Below are positions 16,024 to 23,991 of a stretch of 31,946 nt of DNA, piece after piece. The DNA comes from RGIG995 sp045652445. GTDB taxonomy: Bacteria; Bacillota; Clostridia; Oscillospirales; UBA644. The notes under the pieces were generated by a model. The model had not been told where the DNA came from. It did not search any database and saw only the letters and a program-made list of their open reading frames with translations. Location: assembly GCA_045652445.1 (NCBI GenBank), contig JAZRUJ010000092.1, positions 1 through 31,946 on the forward strand, read 5' to 3'. The first letter of the stretch is position 1, and the number at the start of each line of letters is the position of its first letter. The position numbers and the translations under genes are program-made.

Positions 16024-16863
16024 ATGAGACGGTATTTTCGGGGACGGTTTTTTGTCGTCCTTGTGCTGATTGTCTGCTTTTTGCTGGGTTTTATGCTGGC
16101 GGTGGCGGTCAACGGTCATACCATGCCCCACGAACAGGTGTTTGGTATTCTTGTTTCTCCCCTTCGTACCGGATTTACCTGGTGTAAAAATCAGGTTTCC
16201 GATTTTGCTTCTTCCATTGTTCGTTACGGAGATCTGGAAGAAGAAAATTCCCAGTTGCGGCAACAGGTCAACGATCTCCAAAAAGAGATCAACGATCTGC
16301 ACTACGACAAGGTGCAAAACGACCGCTACAAGGAAATGCTTTCCATCACCGACCCCTCCTACTCCTTTGAGTATGTCTCTGCCGATGTTGTCACCGTTGC
16401 TTCCGACGGTTGGACTTCTTCGGTGGGCTTGAACGCCGGGACCGGGGCTGGAATTCAAAAGGGAAACATTGTAGTCTGTGAAGGCGGGCTTGTGGGGAAA
16501 GTGACGGAAGTCGGGTTGAACTGGGCTACCGTTTCTACGGTGATCGATCCTCAAATTTCTGTGGGGGCAATGTTGCTTTCTACGGGGGACGTCGGGGTCA
16601 CCGAGGGGACGTTGGAGCTGAAATCCAAGGGACAGTGCCTGGTGCGGTATTTGAAGAAAGATTCCGCCGTAAACCGGGGAGATCAGATCTACACTTCCGG
16701 ACTTGGCGGCGTATATCCCAAAGGTCTTTTGATTGGAACCGTTGCGGAGCTTCAATATGAAGATAACGGACTTTCCTTGAATTTGGTGCTGAATCCCGCT
16801 GTTTCTATTGGGGATCTGAAAGATGTTTTGATCATCACCAACTTTTCCGAGGACACGCCATGA
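16024..16863 (+). CDS. mreC: Rod-shape protein MreC
   Basis: MreC is a bitopic membrane protein that forms filaments outside the membrane and activates PBP2. The 279-residue protein has one membrane helix at about residues 8-29, a coiled coil at about 68-105 (DLEEENSQLRQQVNDLQKE), and the MreC beta-barrel domains from about residue 115 (ADVVTVASDGWTSSVGLNAG). The ATG at 16024 has GGGAGG eight bases upstream; an in-frame GTG nine bases earlier overlaps that site and is rejected. The stop codon overlaps the mreD start as ATGA. Confidence 0.95.
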   Translation: MRRYFRGRFFVVLVLIVCFLLGFMLAVAVNGHTMPHEQVFGILVSPLRTGFTWCKNQVSDFASSIVRYGDLEEENSQLRQQVNDLQKEINDLHYDKVQNDRYKEMLSITDPSYSFEYVSADVVTVASDGWTSSVGLNAGTGAGIQKGNIVVCEGGLVGKVTEVGLNWATVSTVIDPQISVGAMLLSTGDVGVTEGTLELKSKGQCLVRYLKKDSAVNRGDQIYTSGLGGVYPKGLLIGTVAELQYEDNGLSLNLVLNPAVSIGDLKDVLIITNFSEDTP

Positions 16864-17363
16864 GAGCCAAGTTGAAGTTTGTTTGGATTGGACTTTTGTT
16901 TGCGGTTCTGGGGTTGCTTGAGCATTGTGTCGGACCTTTGTGGTGGGGATGCAACCCTCCTTTGCTTCTCTGCACTGTGGTAGTTTGTGCCATGTTTGAG
17001 GGGGAAAAAGCGGCGGCGTTGTTTGGTTTGTTTGCCGGTCTGTTTGCCGATGCCATGACCTCCGGTGTGTTTGGATTAAAGGCGGTTTTGTTTCTGTTTT
17101 TTGGTTATTTTATCGCTTTTTTGGAAGAGAAAATTCTTTCTCGCAACATTATTTCTTCCACCATCACGGGGATTTTTTGTGTGGGACTGATGGAGTTGAT
17201 CGGCTGGATGATTGCCTCTCTGAATAGTACCATACCCTTTTGGACGGCGGCTCAATACGTGTTCTTGCCCCGGCTTGTGATGAGTTTGCCGGTGTTGTTA
17301 TTGTTGTATATTGTTTTTATACTTCTCTCCCGGGAACGGGACGGGTTTTCCGTAAGGAGGTGA
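16860..17363 (+). CDS. mreD: Rod-shape protein MreD
   Basis: The 167-residue, highly hydrophobic protein has about five membrane segments and the MreD pattern (GLFAGLFADAMTSGVFGLKA, then FGYFIAFLEEK). MreD works with MreC, MreB, PBP2 and RodA in the elongation complex. Start and stop are tightly packed: ATGA overlap with mreC, and the stop is followed five bases later by the GTG start of the PBP2 gene. The assignment rests on hydropathy and position as much as on sequence, since MreD is poorly conserved. Confidence 0.9.
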   Translation: MRAKLKFVWIGLLFAVLGLLEHCVGPLWWGCNPPLLLCTVVVCAMFEGEKAAALFGLFAGLFADAMTSGVFGLKAVLFLFFGYFIAFLEEKILSRNIISSTITGIFCVGLMELIGWMIASLNSTIPFWTAAQYVFLPRLVMSLPVLLLLYIVFILLSRERDGFSVRR

Positions 17364-17367
17364 CCCT

Positions 17368-19374
17368 GTGAAAAAGAGCCGAATTGCCATTCTCTGTTTG
17401 TTGTTTGCTTCGGTTTTGGCGTTGTTTATTATGCGTCTTGTCAAGTTGCAGATCGTGGACGGAGAATTTTACCGGACTCAATCTTTGGCTCGGGTGGTCA
17501 CCAAAACGGTGGAAGAATCCGCACGGGGTGAGATTTTAGACCGATACGGTTTACCGTTGGTGCAAAATCAAACGGTTTTAACGGTGAATTTGGATCTGAA
17601 TATCTGTAAAAACGTAAATCAGACCCTGGCATCTATGATTGGGGTTTTTGATTCCTATTCCCACGAATATGCGGATTTGCTTCCCATTTCAAAAACCGAA
17701 CCTTACATTTATACGGAACAGGAATTGCCCCCGAAATTTATCGAATTTTTAGAAAAGCGGAAAGTAGACGTTTCCGTCACCGCGGAAGAAGCTGTTTCCG
17801 ACTTGATTTCTTATTACCAGCTGGAGGAGTATTCTCCCTCCATGGCTCGGGCAATTGTCGGCGTCCGCTATTCCATGTTTCAAAGTGGATCTCCCTCCAT
17901 TTATCCTTTCTCTACCGACGTTTCTATGGAAGTGATTACTGCCTTGAAAGAACGGGAAGAGGAAATGGTGGGGGTGGATATTTCGACGGGATATACCCGT
18001 TCTTATACAGAAGAAAATTTTGCCTCTCACATTTTGGGCTATTTAGGTCCCATTTCTGCCGCAGAATATGAAACCCGCCGGGAAAAAGGATATGCTTTGA
18101 CCGACACGATCGGAAAAGACGGGGTGGAAAAGATCTGCGAGGATCTTCTGCGGGGAGCGGACGGATACCGTTATATCGAAGTAAACTCGTCCGGGGCTGT
18201 CACCTCGGAATTGGAAGGGAAAAAAGCGGTTTTCGGTTCGGATATTATCCTTTCTATCGGGAAAAATATGCAGAAGATTACAGAAGAATCTTTGGCTACT
18301 GCGGTGAAAAATGCCCGAGAGAGAAATGGAGAGAAGGCCGCAACGGCAGCCGCCGCCGTCTTTATGGATCTGGAGACGGCAGAAATTCTTTCCATGGCGT
18401 CCAATCCCGATTATAATCTTGCGACTTTCTACGAAGATTACGCAACACTGTCCCAATCCTCCAACTCTCCCTACGTGAACCGTACCATTGCCGGTACGTT
18501 CCCTCCCGGGTCTACCTGGAAGGTGATTACCGCTATTGCCGGGTTGGAAGAGGGAGTAATTACCAAAAATACCTCCTATCATTGTACGGGGCGGTACACC
18601 TATTACAGCGATTATCAACCTACCTGTTACGATGGAAAGGCTCACGGTGTTGTGACGGTGGAAACGGCGTTGCAAAAGTCTTGCAACTGCTTCTTCTACG
18701 AAATCGGCAGAAAGATCGGAAGCGATAAATTAGCGGAATATGCTGCAATGTTTGGCTTTGGCTCCAAAACCGGGATTGAACTTTCCGGGGAATCGATTGG
18801 TTCTGTAGCGTCCAAATCTGCCCGGGAACAAAAGGGCGGAATTTGGAATGCAGGGGAAAGCCTGATGGCTGCTATCGGTCAGTCGGACAACACCGTAACT
18901 CCCTTACAGTTGGTTTCCATGGTTTCGACCATCGCCAACAACGGAACCCGTCTTCGTCCCTATCTGATTCGTTCGGTGACCAACCGGGATACGGGAGAAA
19001 CGATGGAGACTGCTTCCGAAACCGTTGCTACTTTGAATATTTCCGAAAAAACCCTGGAAATTGTCCGAAACGGGATGTATAAGGTTATTAACGAGCCGGG
19101 GGGTACGGTTTACAGCTATTTCCGAGATTTTGATATGGTTACCGTTGCTGCCAAATCCGGGACGGCGGAATATGCCTCCGGACATCCCACCGTATTGGTC
19201 ACCGGGTATGCACCGGCGGAGAATCCCAAAATTGCCTTTGCTGTGGTTATTGAGCATGGGGGGACGGGGGCAAACGCCTACACATGTCAGGTGGTAAAGG
19301 ACGTTTTGTCTTACTATTTCTCCAACCAGGACTCCTTTGATTCGGTCTCCGATTCCAATACGTTGTTGCCTTAA
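17368..19374 (+). CDS. mrdA: Penicillin-binding protein 2 (elongation transpeptidase)
   Basis: This class B PBP crosslinks peptidoglycan in the elongation complex. The 668-residue protein has one N-terminal membrane helix (about residues 5-23), the pedestal/dimerisation domain (ARGEILDRYGLPL), and the transpeptidase domain. The active-site motifs are SxxK as Ser382-Thr-Trp-Lys385, SxN as Ser438-Cys-Asn440 and KSGT at 596-599, so it should be active and bind beta-lactams. Translation starts at GTG 17368, five bases downstream of a strong AAGGAGGTGA. No rodA gene follows it in this window. The gene closes the operon, with two terminators after it. Confidence 0.95.
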   Translation: MKKSRIAILCLLFASVLALFIMRLVKLQIVDGEFYRTQSLARVVTKTVEESARGEILDRYGLPLVQNQTVLTVNLDLNICKNVNQTLASMIGVFDSYSHEYADLLPISKTEPYIYTEQELPPKFIEFLEKRKVDVSVTAEEAVSDLISYYQLEEYSPSMARAIVGVRYSMFQSGSPSIYPFSTDVSMEVITALKEREEEMVGVDISTGYTRSYTEENFASHILGYLGPISAAEYETRREKGYALTDTIGKDGVEKICEDLLRGADGYRYIEVNSSGAVTSELEGKKAVFGSDIILSIGKNMQKITEESLATAVKNARERNGEKAATAAAAVFMDLETAEILSMASNPDYNLATFYEDYATLSQSSNSPYVNRTIAGTFPPGSTWKVITAIAGLEEGVITKNTSYHCTGRYTYYSDYQPTCYDGKAHGVVTVETALQKSCNCFFYEIGRKIGSDKLAEYAAMFGFGSKTGIELSGESIGSVASKSAREQKGGIWNAGESLMAAIGQSDNTVTPLQLVSMVSTIANNGTRLRPYLIRSVTNRDTGETMETASETVATLNISEKTLEIVRNGMYKVINEPGGTVYSYFRDFDMVTVAAKSGTAEYASGHPTVLVTGYAPAENPKIAFAVVIEHGGTGANAYTCQVVKDVLSYYFSNQDSFDSVSDSNTLLP

Positions 19375-19386
19375 CAGAAGAATTTC

Positions 19387-19432
19387 GGCGTGATGCTTTT
19401 TTAAAAGTGTCACGCCTTGTTTTTTTGTTTTC
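19387..19432 (+). terminator. First terminator after mrdA
   Basis: GGCGTGA and TCACGCC form a stem that continues inward through TGCTTT/AAAGTG with two wobble pairs. It is followed by TTGTTTTTTTG. Confidence 0.88.
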
Positions 19433-19437
19433 TCTCT

Positions 19438-19485
19438 GCCAAAGGATTTTTATTGAAGATTCTTTGGCGATTTTTTTATTTTTTT
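19438..19485 (+). terminator. Second tandem terminator after mrdA
   Basis: GCCAAAGGATTTT and AAGATTCTTTGGC form a 13-bp stem with wobbles and loop TATTG, followed by GATTTTTTTATTTTTTT. Two terminators in a row insulate the MinD-like gene from the cell-shape operon. Confidence 0.8.
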
Positions 19486-19527
19486 GTAAATTTGAGAACG
19501 GGAGCGGCAGTTTTTTGTCCGTTCCTC

Positions 19528-19556
19528 TTGATTTTATCTTTTAAATATGTTAATAT
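19528..19556 (+). promoter_or_regulatory. Possible promoter of the minD-mgs operon
   Basis: TTGATT and TAATAT are 17 bases apart with TG one base before the -10. The match to consensus is modest and the area is very AT-rich, so other -10 positions are possible. Confidence 0.4.
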
Positions 19557-19593
19557 ATTATATATTGCACATACATAAAGGAGGGGAACCTGT

Positions 19594-20340
19594 TTGGGGA
19601 AAGTTTTTCTGATAGCGTCAGGAAAAGGCGGCGTAGGGAAGACCACCGTTACGGCAAACGTTGCGGCGGCTCTTTCGGAAAAGCATCGAGTCCTTGTGGT
19701 CGACGGGGATCTGGATCTTTCCAACCTGGATTTGGCGTTCGGTATGCGAAATCGCCATGTGTACGATCTTCAAGATCTTTATTACCGCAACTGCTCTTTT
19801 GACGATGCAGTCATGACCGTTCCGGGGCATCCGAATCTGTTCGCCTTGTTTGCCCCTCTCCGCCGGGAAGTGTCCACTGTGACTCTCTTGAAGTTTCTTC
19901 GGGAACTTGTTGCGGAAAAAAGACGGGTGTATGACTACGTGTTTATTGACTGTCCCGCCGGGATCGGCCCCACCTTGGAAGTGTTGGCAGACCCACGCTA
20001 TGAGACAATTATCGTAACTACCCCGGACCGAACCGCCATCTCCGATGGGGAGCGGGCGGCGGATCACCTGGTTCGCAATCATGCGGGACGGGTTCGCTTG
20101 GTGGTAAACCGGGTGCGTCCTTCTTTGATCAAAAAGAATCGGGCACCGGATATTGACGAGATTATCGACACTACGTATTTGCAACTGATCGGGTTGATTC
20201 CCGAAGATATTAACGTCATCTGTGCCGGGAACGGCGACAAGCTGACCTACGATGTACCGAAAGCCCGAAGCAAAAAAGCCTTTCGCAATATTGCGTTGCG
20301 AATTTCCGGACAATCGGTTGAATTGGACAAGTTTTCATAA
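19594..20340 (+). CDS. minD: MinD-like ParA-family ATPase lacking the C-terminal membrane helix
   Basis: The 248-residue protein has the deviant Walker A of MinD/ParA (SGKGGVGKTT, Lys11 and Lys16), switch I region DGDLDLSNLDLAFGM and Walker B FIDCPAG with Asp119. It aligns to MinD up to RNIALRISGQSVELDKFS and then stops. MinD usually has about 20 more residues forming an amphipathic helix (membrane-targeting sequence) at that point, so reversible membrane binding may be lost. Translation starts at TTG 19594, seven bases after GGAGGGG, matching the conserved MGKV start of MinD. minC and minE are not adjacent. It may still position division, or may be a soluble ParA-like switch working with the next gene. 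Confidence 0.85.
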   Translation: MGKVFLIASGKGGVGKTTVTANVAAALSEKHRVLVVDGDLDLSNLDLAFGMRNRHVYDLQDLYYRNCSFDDAVMTVPGHPNLFALFAPLRREVSTVTLLKFLRELVAEKRRVYDYVFIDCPAGIGPTLEVLADPRYETIIVTTPDRTAISDGERAADHLVRNHAGRVRLVVNRVRPSLIKKNRAPDIDEIIDTTYLQLIGLIPEDINVICAGNGDKLTYDVPKARSKKAFRNIALRISGQSVELDKFS

Positions 20341-20364
20341 TTTACCATACGGAGGTATCAACAA

Positions 20365-20787
20365 ATGACCATCGCTTTGCTTGCAAACGATAAGAAAAAG
20401 GAATTGATGGTGCAGTTTTGCATCGCATACTGCGGCATCTTGGCAAAGCACGAAGTTTGTGCAACGGCTATGACCGGGAAATTGGTGTCTGACACCACCG
20501 GGCTGAACGTGTTCCGCTTCTTGGAAGGAAAAGGTGGCGGTGCCGAACAAATTGCATCCCGCGTCGCCTATGACGAAGTGGATCTTTTGCTCTTTTTCCG
20601 GGACGCTTCCCAACAGAAGCTGTCCGCGGCGGAAGAGACTTTGTTGCGTCTGTGCGACATGCACAACGTTCCCGTGGCAACCAACATCGCAACGGCGGAA
20701 GTTTTGGTTTGTGCCTTGGGTCGGGGCGACTTAGATTGGCGTGAAATTTACCACACCGACCGGAAGCACGAAATCAATCTTTTTTAA
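20365..20787 (+). CDS. Methylglyoxal-synthase-fold protein with degenerate active site
   Basis: The 140-residue protein aligns end to end with methylglyoxal synthase (MTIALLANDKKKELMVQF, ATNIATAEVLV). It differs at the active site. Compared with E. coli MgsA, the His in the AHD motif is Asn8, the phosphate-loop ATGTTG reads ATAMTG, the catalytic Asp of GGDQQ is Ala60 (GGAEQ), and the PHDPD block with the catalytic His reads LSAAEE. Asp80, the later conserved Asp, remains. Production of methylglyoxal from dihydroxyacetone phosphate is therefore doubtful; a ligand-sensing or structural role is more likely. GGAGG lies 10 bases before the ATG and the gene is 24 bases from the MinD-like gene. The location matches mgsA at the end of clostridial mre-min-rodA clusters. 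Confidence 0.85.
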   Translation: MTIALLANDKKKELMVQFCIAYCGILAKHEVCATAMTGKLVSDTTGLNVFRFLEGKGGGAEQIASRVAYDEVDLLLFFRDASQQKLSAAEETLLRLCDMHNVPVATNIATAEVLVCALGRGDLDWREIYHTDRKHEINLF

Positions 20788-20851
20788 AGACGAAGAAAAG
20801 CAACCCGCAGAGCCGTAAAAGGTGCTGTGGCGTGAAAGGATTTATACGATT

Positions 20852-22111
20852 ATGGCAATGGAAATAAAAGCTCCCCGCGGTACCAACGACGTTTTGCCCG
20901 GGGAATCCTATCAATGGCAGAAGATCGAAGATGCCGCCCGTCGGGTTTCTTCTCGGTTTGGCTATCGGGAAATCCGCTTCCCCACCTTTGAATCCACCGA
21001 ATTGTTTGAACGGGGTGTGGGGGATACTACCGACGTGGTTCAAAAAGAAATGTACACGTTCAAAGATAAAGGCGATCGTTCCGTGACCTTGCGTCCCGAA
21101 GGGACTGCCTCGGTTGCTCGGGTTTGTTTGGAACACGGGCTGTTCGGCGGACTGATGCCTTTGAAGGCTTACTATATCATCTCCGCCTTCCGTTATGAAA
21201 AACCCCAGGCGGGCCGGTTCCGGGAATTTCATCAGTTCGGTGCAGAATTGTACGGTTCTTCCTCTCCCCAGGCGGACCGGGAAGTCATCGAATTGGCAGC
21301 CTCTTTCTTGAAAGAATTGGGGCTGGATCAGATTTCTCTGAACATCAACTCCATCGGTTGTCCCGAATGCCGGAAAAAGTACCACGAAGCATTGAAAGAA
21401 TATTTTTCTTCCCGTGCCGAGGAACTGTGCGAAACCTGTCGGGGACGGTTGGAACGCAACCCCATGCGGATTTTGGATTGTAAGTCCCCCATCTGCAAAC
21501 AGATCGCTGCAGAGGCTCCCGTCATTTTGGATTATCTGTGCGACGATTGCAACGCTCATTTTGAAACTCTCAAAGCCTCCTTGGACAACGCTCAAATTCC
21601 CTATTCTGTGGATCCCCACATTGTCCGAGGTCTGGACTATTACACCCGTACCGTTTTTGAATTTATCGACCCCGTTTCCGGGCTGACCCTGGCAGGGGGT
21701 GGACGGTACGACGGTCTGATCACGGAATTGGACGGCAAGATGAAGGTCTGCGGGCTGGGATTTGCCGCCGGCTTGGAACGGCTCGTTTCCGTGATGAAAG
21801 AACGGGGGCTGTTCGAGGAACTTTCCCGGGACGGAGTTTACGTTGCTGCCATGGGACAGGGTGCGGTCCTTTCCGCGAACCGTCTCGCTTCAGATCTTCG
21901 TAATCTGGGGCTTCGGGCAGAAACCGATTTGATGGAACGTTCTCTGAAAGCCCAGATGAAATATGCGGACAAGACCAACGCCCGTTTCGTGGTGGTCATT
22001 GGTGACAACGAAGTTCAAACCGGCAAGATCACCGTGAAAGACATGGCAGGGGGAGAACCCTTTGAAACCACCCTTTCCGAAGGTGCTTCCGCTATTGCAG
22101 AACGGTTTTAA
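20852..22111 (+). CDS. hisS: Histidyl-tRNA synthetase
   Basis: This class IIa synthetase charges tRNA-His. The 419 residues match the bacterial length. Motif 1 and 2 regions (APRGTNDVLPGE; FRYEKPQAGRFREFHQFG) and the histidine-binding loops (RGLDYYTRTVFEF, GGGRYDGL) are intact, followed by the C-terminal anticodon domain. The ATG at 20852 is chosen because GAAAGGA lies 11 bases upstream; an in-frame GTG at 20822 has no such site. There is a 64-base gap from the MGS-like gene with no terminator, promoter or T-box visible, so it is probably read through from upstream. Confidence 0.95.
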   Translation: MAMEIKAPRGTNDVLPGESYQWQKIEDAARRVSSRFGYREIRFPTFESTELFERGVGDTTDVVQKEMYTFKDKGDRSVTLRPEGTASVARVCLEHGLFGGLMPLKAYYIISAFRYEKPQAGRFREFHQFGAELYGSSSPQADREVIELAASFLKELGLDQISLNINSIGCPECRKKYHEALKEYFSSRAEELCETCRGRLERNPMRILDCKSPICKQIAAEAPVILDYLCDDCNAHFETLKASLDNAQIPYSVDPHIVRGLDYYTRTVFEFIDPVSGLTLAGGGRYDGLITELDGKMKVCGLGFAAGLERLVSVMKERGLFEELSRDGVYVAAMGQGAVLSANRLASDLRNLGLRAETDLMERSLKAQMKYADKTNARFVVVIGDNEVQTGKITVKDMAGGEPFETTLSEGASAIAERF

Positions 22112-22185
22112 TTTCTTTGAAACTTCCTCTTTTACGACACAAAACTGATACGATTAACGATTATAATAAAAGGACGATAGTTATT

Positions 22186-23967
22186 ATGGGAAAACAACTG
22201 AATCGCACTGCATATTGCGGAGAATTTCGTGCTTCCGACGCCGGAAAAACCGTTCACGTTTATGGTTGGGTGCAACGTCGCCGCCCCTTGGGTGGTCTGA
22301 TTTTTATCACCCTGCGGGATCGGTCGGGCATTTTGCAGTTGACCTTTGACGAAAATGAAAATAAAGAACTGTTCGATCAGGCATACGCCCTTCGTTCCGA
22401 AGACGTCATTACCGCTACCGGTGTGGTACGGATGCGGAGCGAAGAAACCCGAAACCCCAAAATGGACACAGGGGACGTGGAAGTACTGGTTTCCGAATTG
22501 ACGGTTTTGGGCAAATCCGAAACTCCTCCCTTTGAAATTGTGGAAAATTCCAAAGCCAACGAAGAACTGCGGTTGAAACACCGGTACTTGGATCTTCGCC
22601 GTCCCGATCTGCAGAACAATATTCTGTTCCGTCATCGGGTCACCAAGATCACCCGGGACTATTTTGACGAAAACGGATTTATCGAAATCGAAACGCCTAT
22701 TTTGATCCGTTCCACTCCGGAAGGTGCCAGAGACTTCTTGGTTCCCTCTCGGATTCATCCCGGCGAATTTTACGCGTTGCCCCAATCTCCTCAGTTGTAT
22801 AAACAACTTTCCATGGTGGCTGGTTTTGACCGTTATATGCAAATTGCCCGTTGTTTCCGGGACGAAGATCTGCGTGCTGACCGTCAGCCGGAATTTACCC
22901 AGATCGACCTGGAAATGTCTTTCGTGGAAGTGGAAGACGTTTTGAAGATCGGGGAAGGATTCATTTCCCGTGTTTTCAAAGAGGCTCTCGGCGTGGATAT
23001 TCCCATGCCTCTGCCCCGTATGACCTATCAGGAAGCGATGGAACGGTACGGTTCCGATAAACCCGACGTTCGGTTCGGCATGGAAATTATTGACCTGACC
23101 GAAACGGTGAAAGATTCCGGGTTTGCCGTTTTCTCCGGTGCCATTGCCGGGGGCGGTTCGGTTCGGGCTTTGGTTGCGGAAGATTCCGTTTCCAAGCTGA
23201 CCCGTAAGGAAATCGACAAGTTGGTTGAATATGTGAAGGGCGTTGGCGGAAAAGGTGTTGCCTGGATTCGCCTGACGGAAGAAGGCATGACCTCTTCTTT
23301 CGCAAAATTCATGACGGAAGAAGAAATGAACGCTATTTTGGAAAAGACCGGAGCCAAGACCGGAGACGTGGTTTTGGTGATTGCCGATACCAACAACACC
23401 AAGGCACTTACTACTTGCGGTATGCTCCGTACCCACCTTGCCAAGAAATTGGAATTGAAGTTGGAAGGATACAAATTCCTTTGGATCGTGGAATTCCCCT
23501 TCTTTGAATACGATGAAGAATCCCAGACGTGGATTGCCATGCACCACGCCTTTACCGCACCTCTGGACGAATGTCTGGACTATTTGGAATCGGACAAGGG
23601 CAAAGTGCGTGCCAAGTGCTACGACCTGGTTCTCAACGGTATTGAATTGGCATCCGGTTCCATTCGTATCACCGATCCCGAATTGCAGAAACGTATTTTC
23701 CGGCTTTTGGGCTTGACCGACGAAGAAGCTTACGAAAAGTTCGGCTATTTGACCGACGCCTTCCGCTTCGGGGCACCTCCCCACGGTGGCATGGGCTTGG
23801 GTCTGGATCGTCTGGTGATGCAGATGCTGGGTTGCGAATCCCTCCGGGACGTTGTGGCATATCCCAAAGTGCAGAACGCCTCTGAATTGATGACCGACTG
23901 TCCCGCACCGGTGGATGCGGATCAATTGAAAGTTTTGGGCATTGCCACCGTTACCGATAACGAATAA
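22186..23967 (+). CDS. aspS: Aspartyl-tRNA synthetase (bacterial type)
   Basis: This class IIb synthetase charges tRNA-Asp. The 593-residue length and the GAD insertion between motifs 2 and 3 mark the bacterial form. Seen are the N-terminal OB fold (TVHVYGWVQRRRPLGGLIF), motif 2 FRDEDLRADRQPEFTQ and motif 3 GLGLDRLVMQMLG. The ATG at 22186 follows AAAAGGA by 11 bases; an in-frame TTG near 22117 has no ribosome binding site. A TATAAT at 22162 has no matching -35. hisS-aspS is a common Firmicute pair, here 74 bases apart. The final residues end in a short acidic tail. Confidence 0.95.
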   Translation: MGKQLNRTAYCGEFRASDAGKTVHVYGWVQRRRPLGGLIFITLRDRSGILQLTFDENENKELFDQAYALRSEDVITATGVVRMRSEETRNPKMDTGDVEVLVSELTVLGKSETPPFEIVENSKANEELRLKHRYLDLRRPDLQNNILFRHRVTKITRDYFDENGFIEIETPILIRSTPEGARDFLVPSRIHPGEFYALPQSPQLYKQLSMVAGFDRYMQIARCFRDEDLRADRQPEFTQIDLEMSFVEVEDVLKIGEGFISRVFKEALGVDIPMPLPRMTYQEAMERYGSDKPDVRFGMEIIDLTETVKDSGFAVFSGAIAGGGSVRALVAEDSVSKLTRKEIDKLVEYVKGVGGKGVAWIRLTEEGMTSSFAKFMTEEEMNAILEKTGAKTGDVVLVIADTNNTKALTTCGMLRTHLAKKLELKLEGYKFLWIVEFPFFEYDEESQTWIAMHHAFTAPLDECLDYLESDKGKVRAKCYDLVLNGIELASGSIRITDPELQKRIFRLLGLTDEEAYEKFGYLTDAFRFGAPPHGGMGLGLDRLVMQMLGCESLRDVVAYPKVQNASELMTDCPAPVDADQLKVLGIATVTDNE

Positions 23968-23991
23968 TCAAATCTCGCAAGGAGTACCGAT

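Noticed and set aside
14950..16755. Minus-strand open frame of about 600 codons opposite mreB and mreC
   Set aside because: It lies wholly opposite well-supported genes, has low-complexity His/Gly/Asn-rich translation and no homology I recognise. Such antisense frames arise from the codon usage of the real genes.
22162..22167. TATAAT before aspS as a separate promoter
   Set aside because: No acceptable -35 at 16-18 bases and the element is only about 20 bases from the start codon.
22132..23925. Minus-strand open frame of about 600 codons opposite aspS
   Set aside because: Antisense shadow of a clear synthetase gene; Phe/His/Gly-rich composition and no ribosome binding site pattern.
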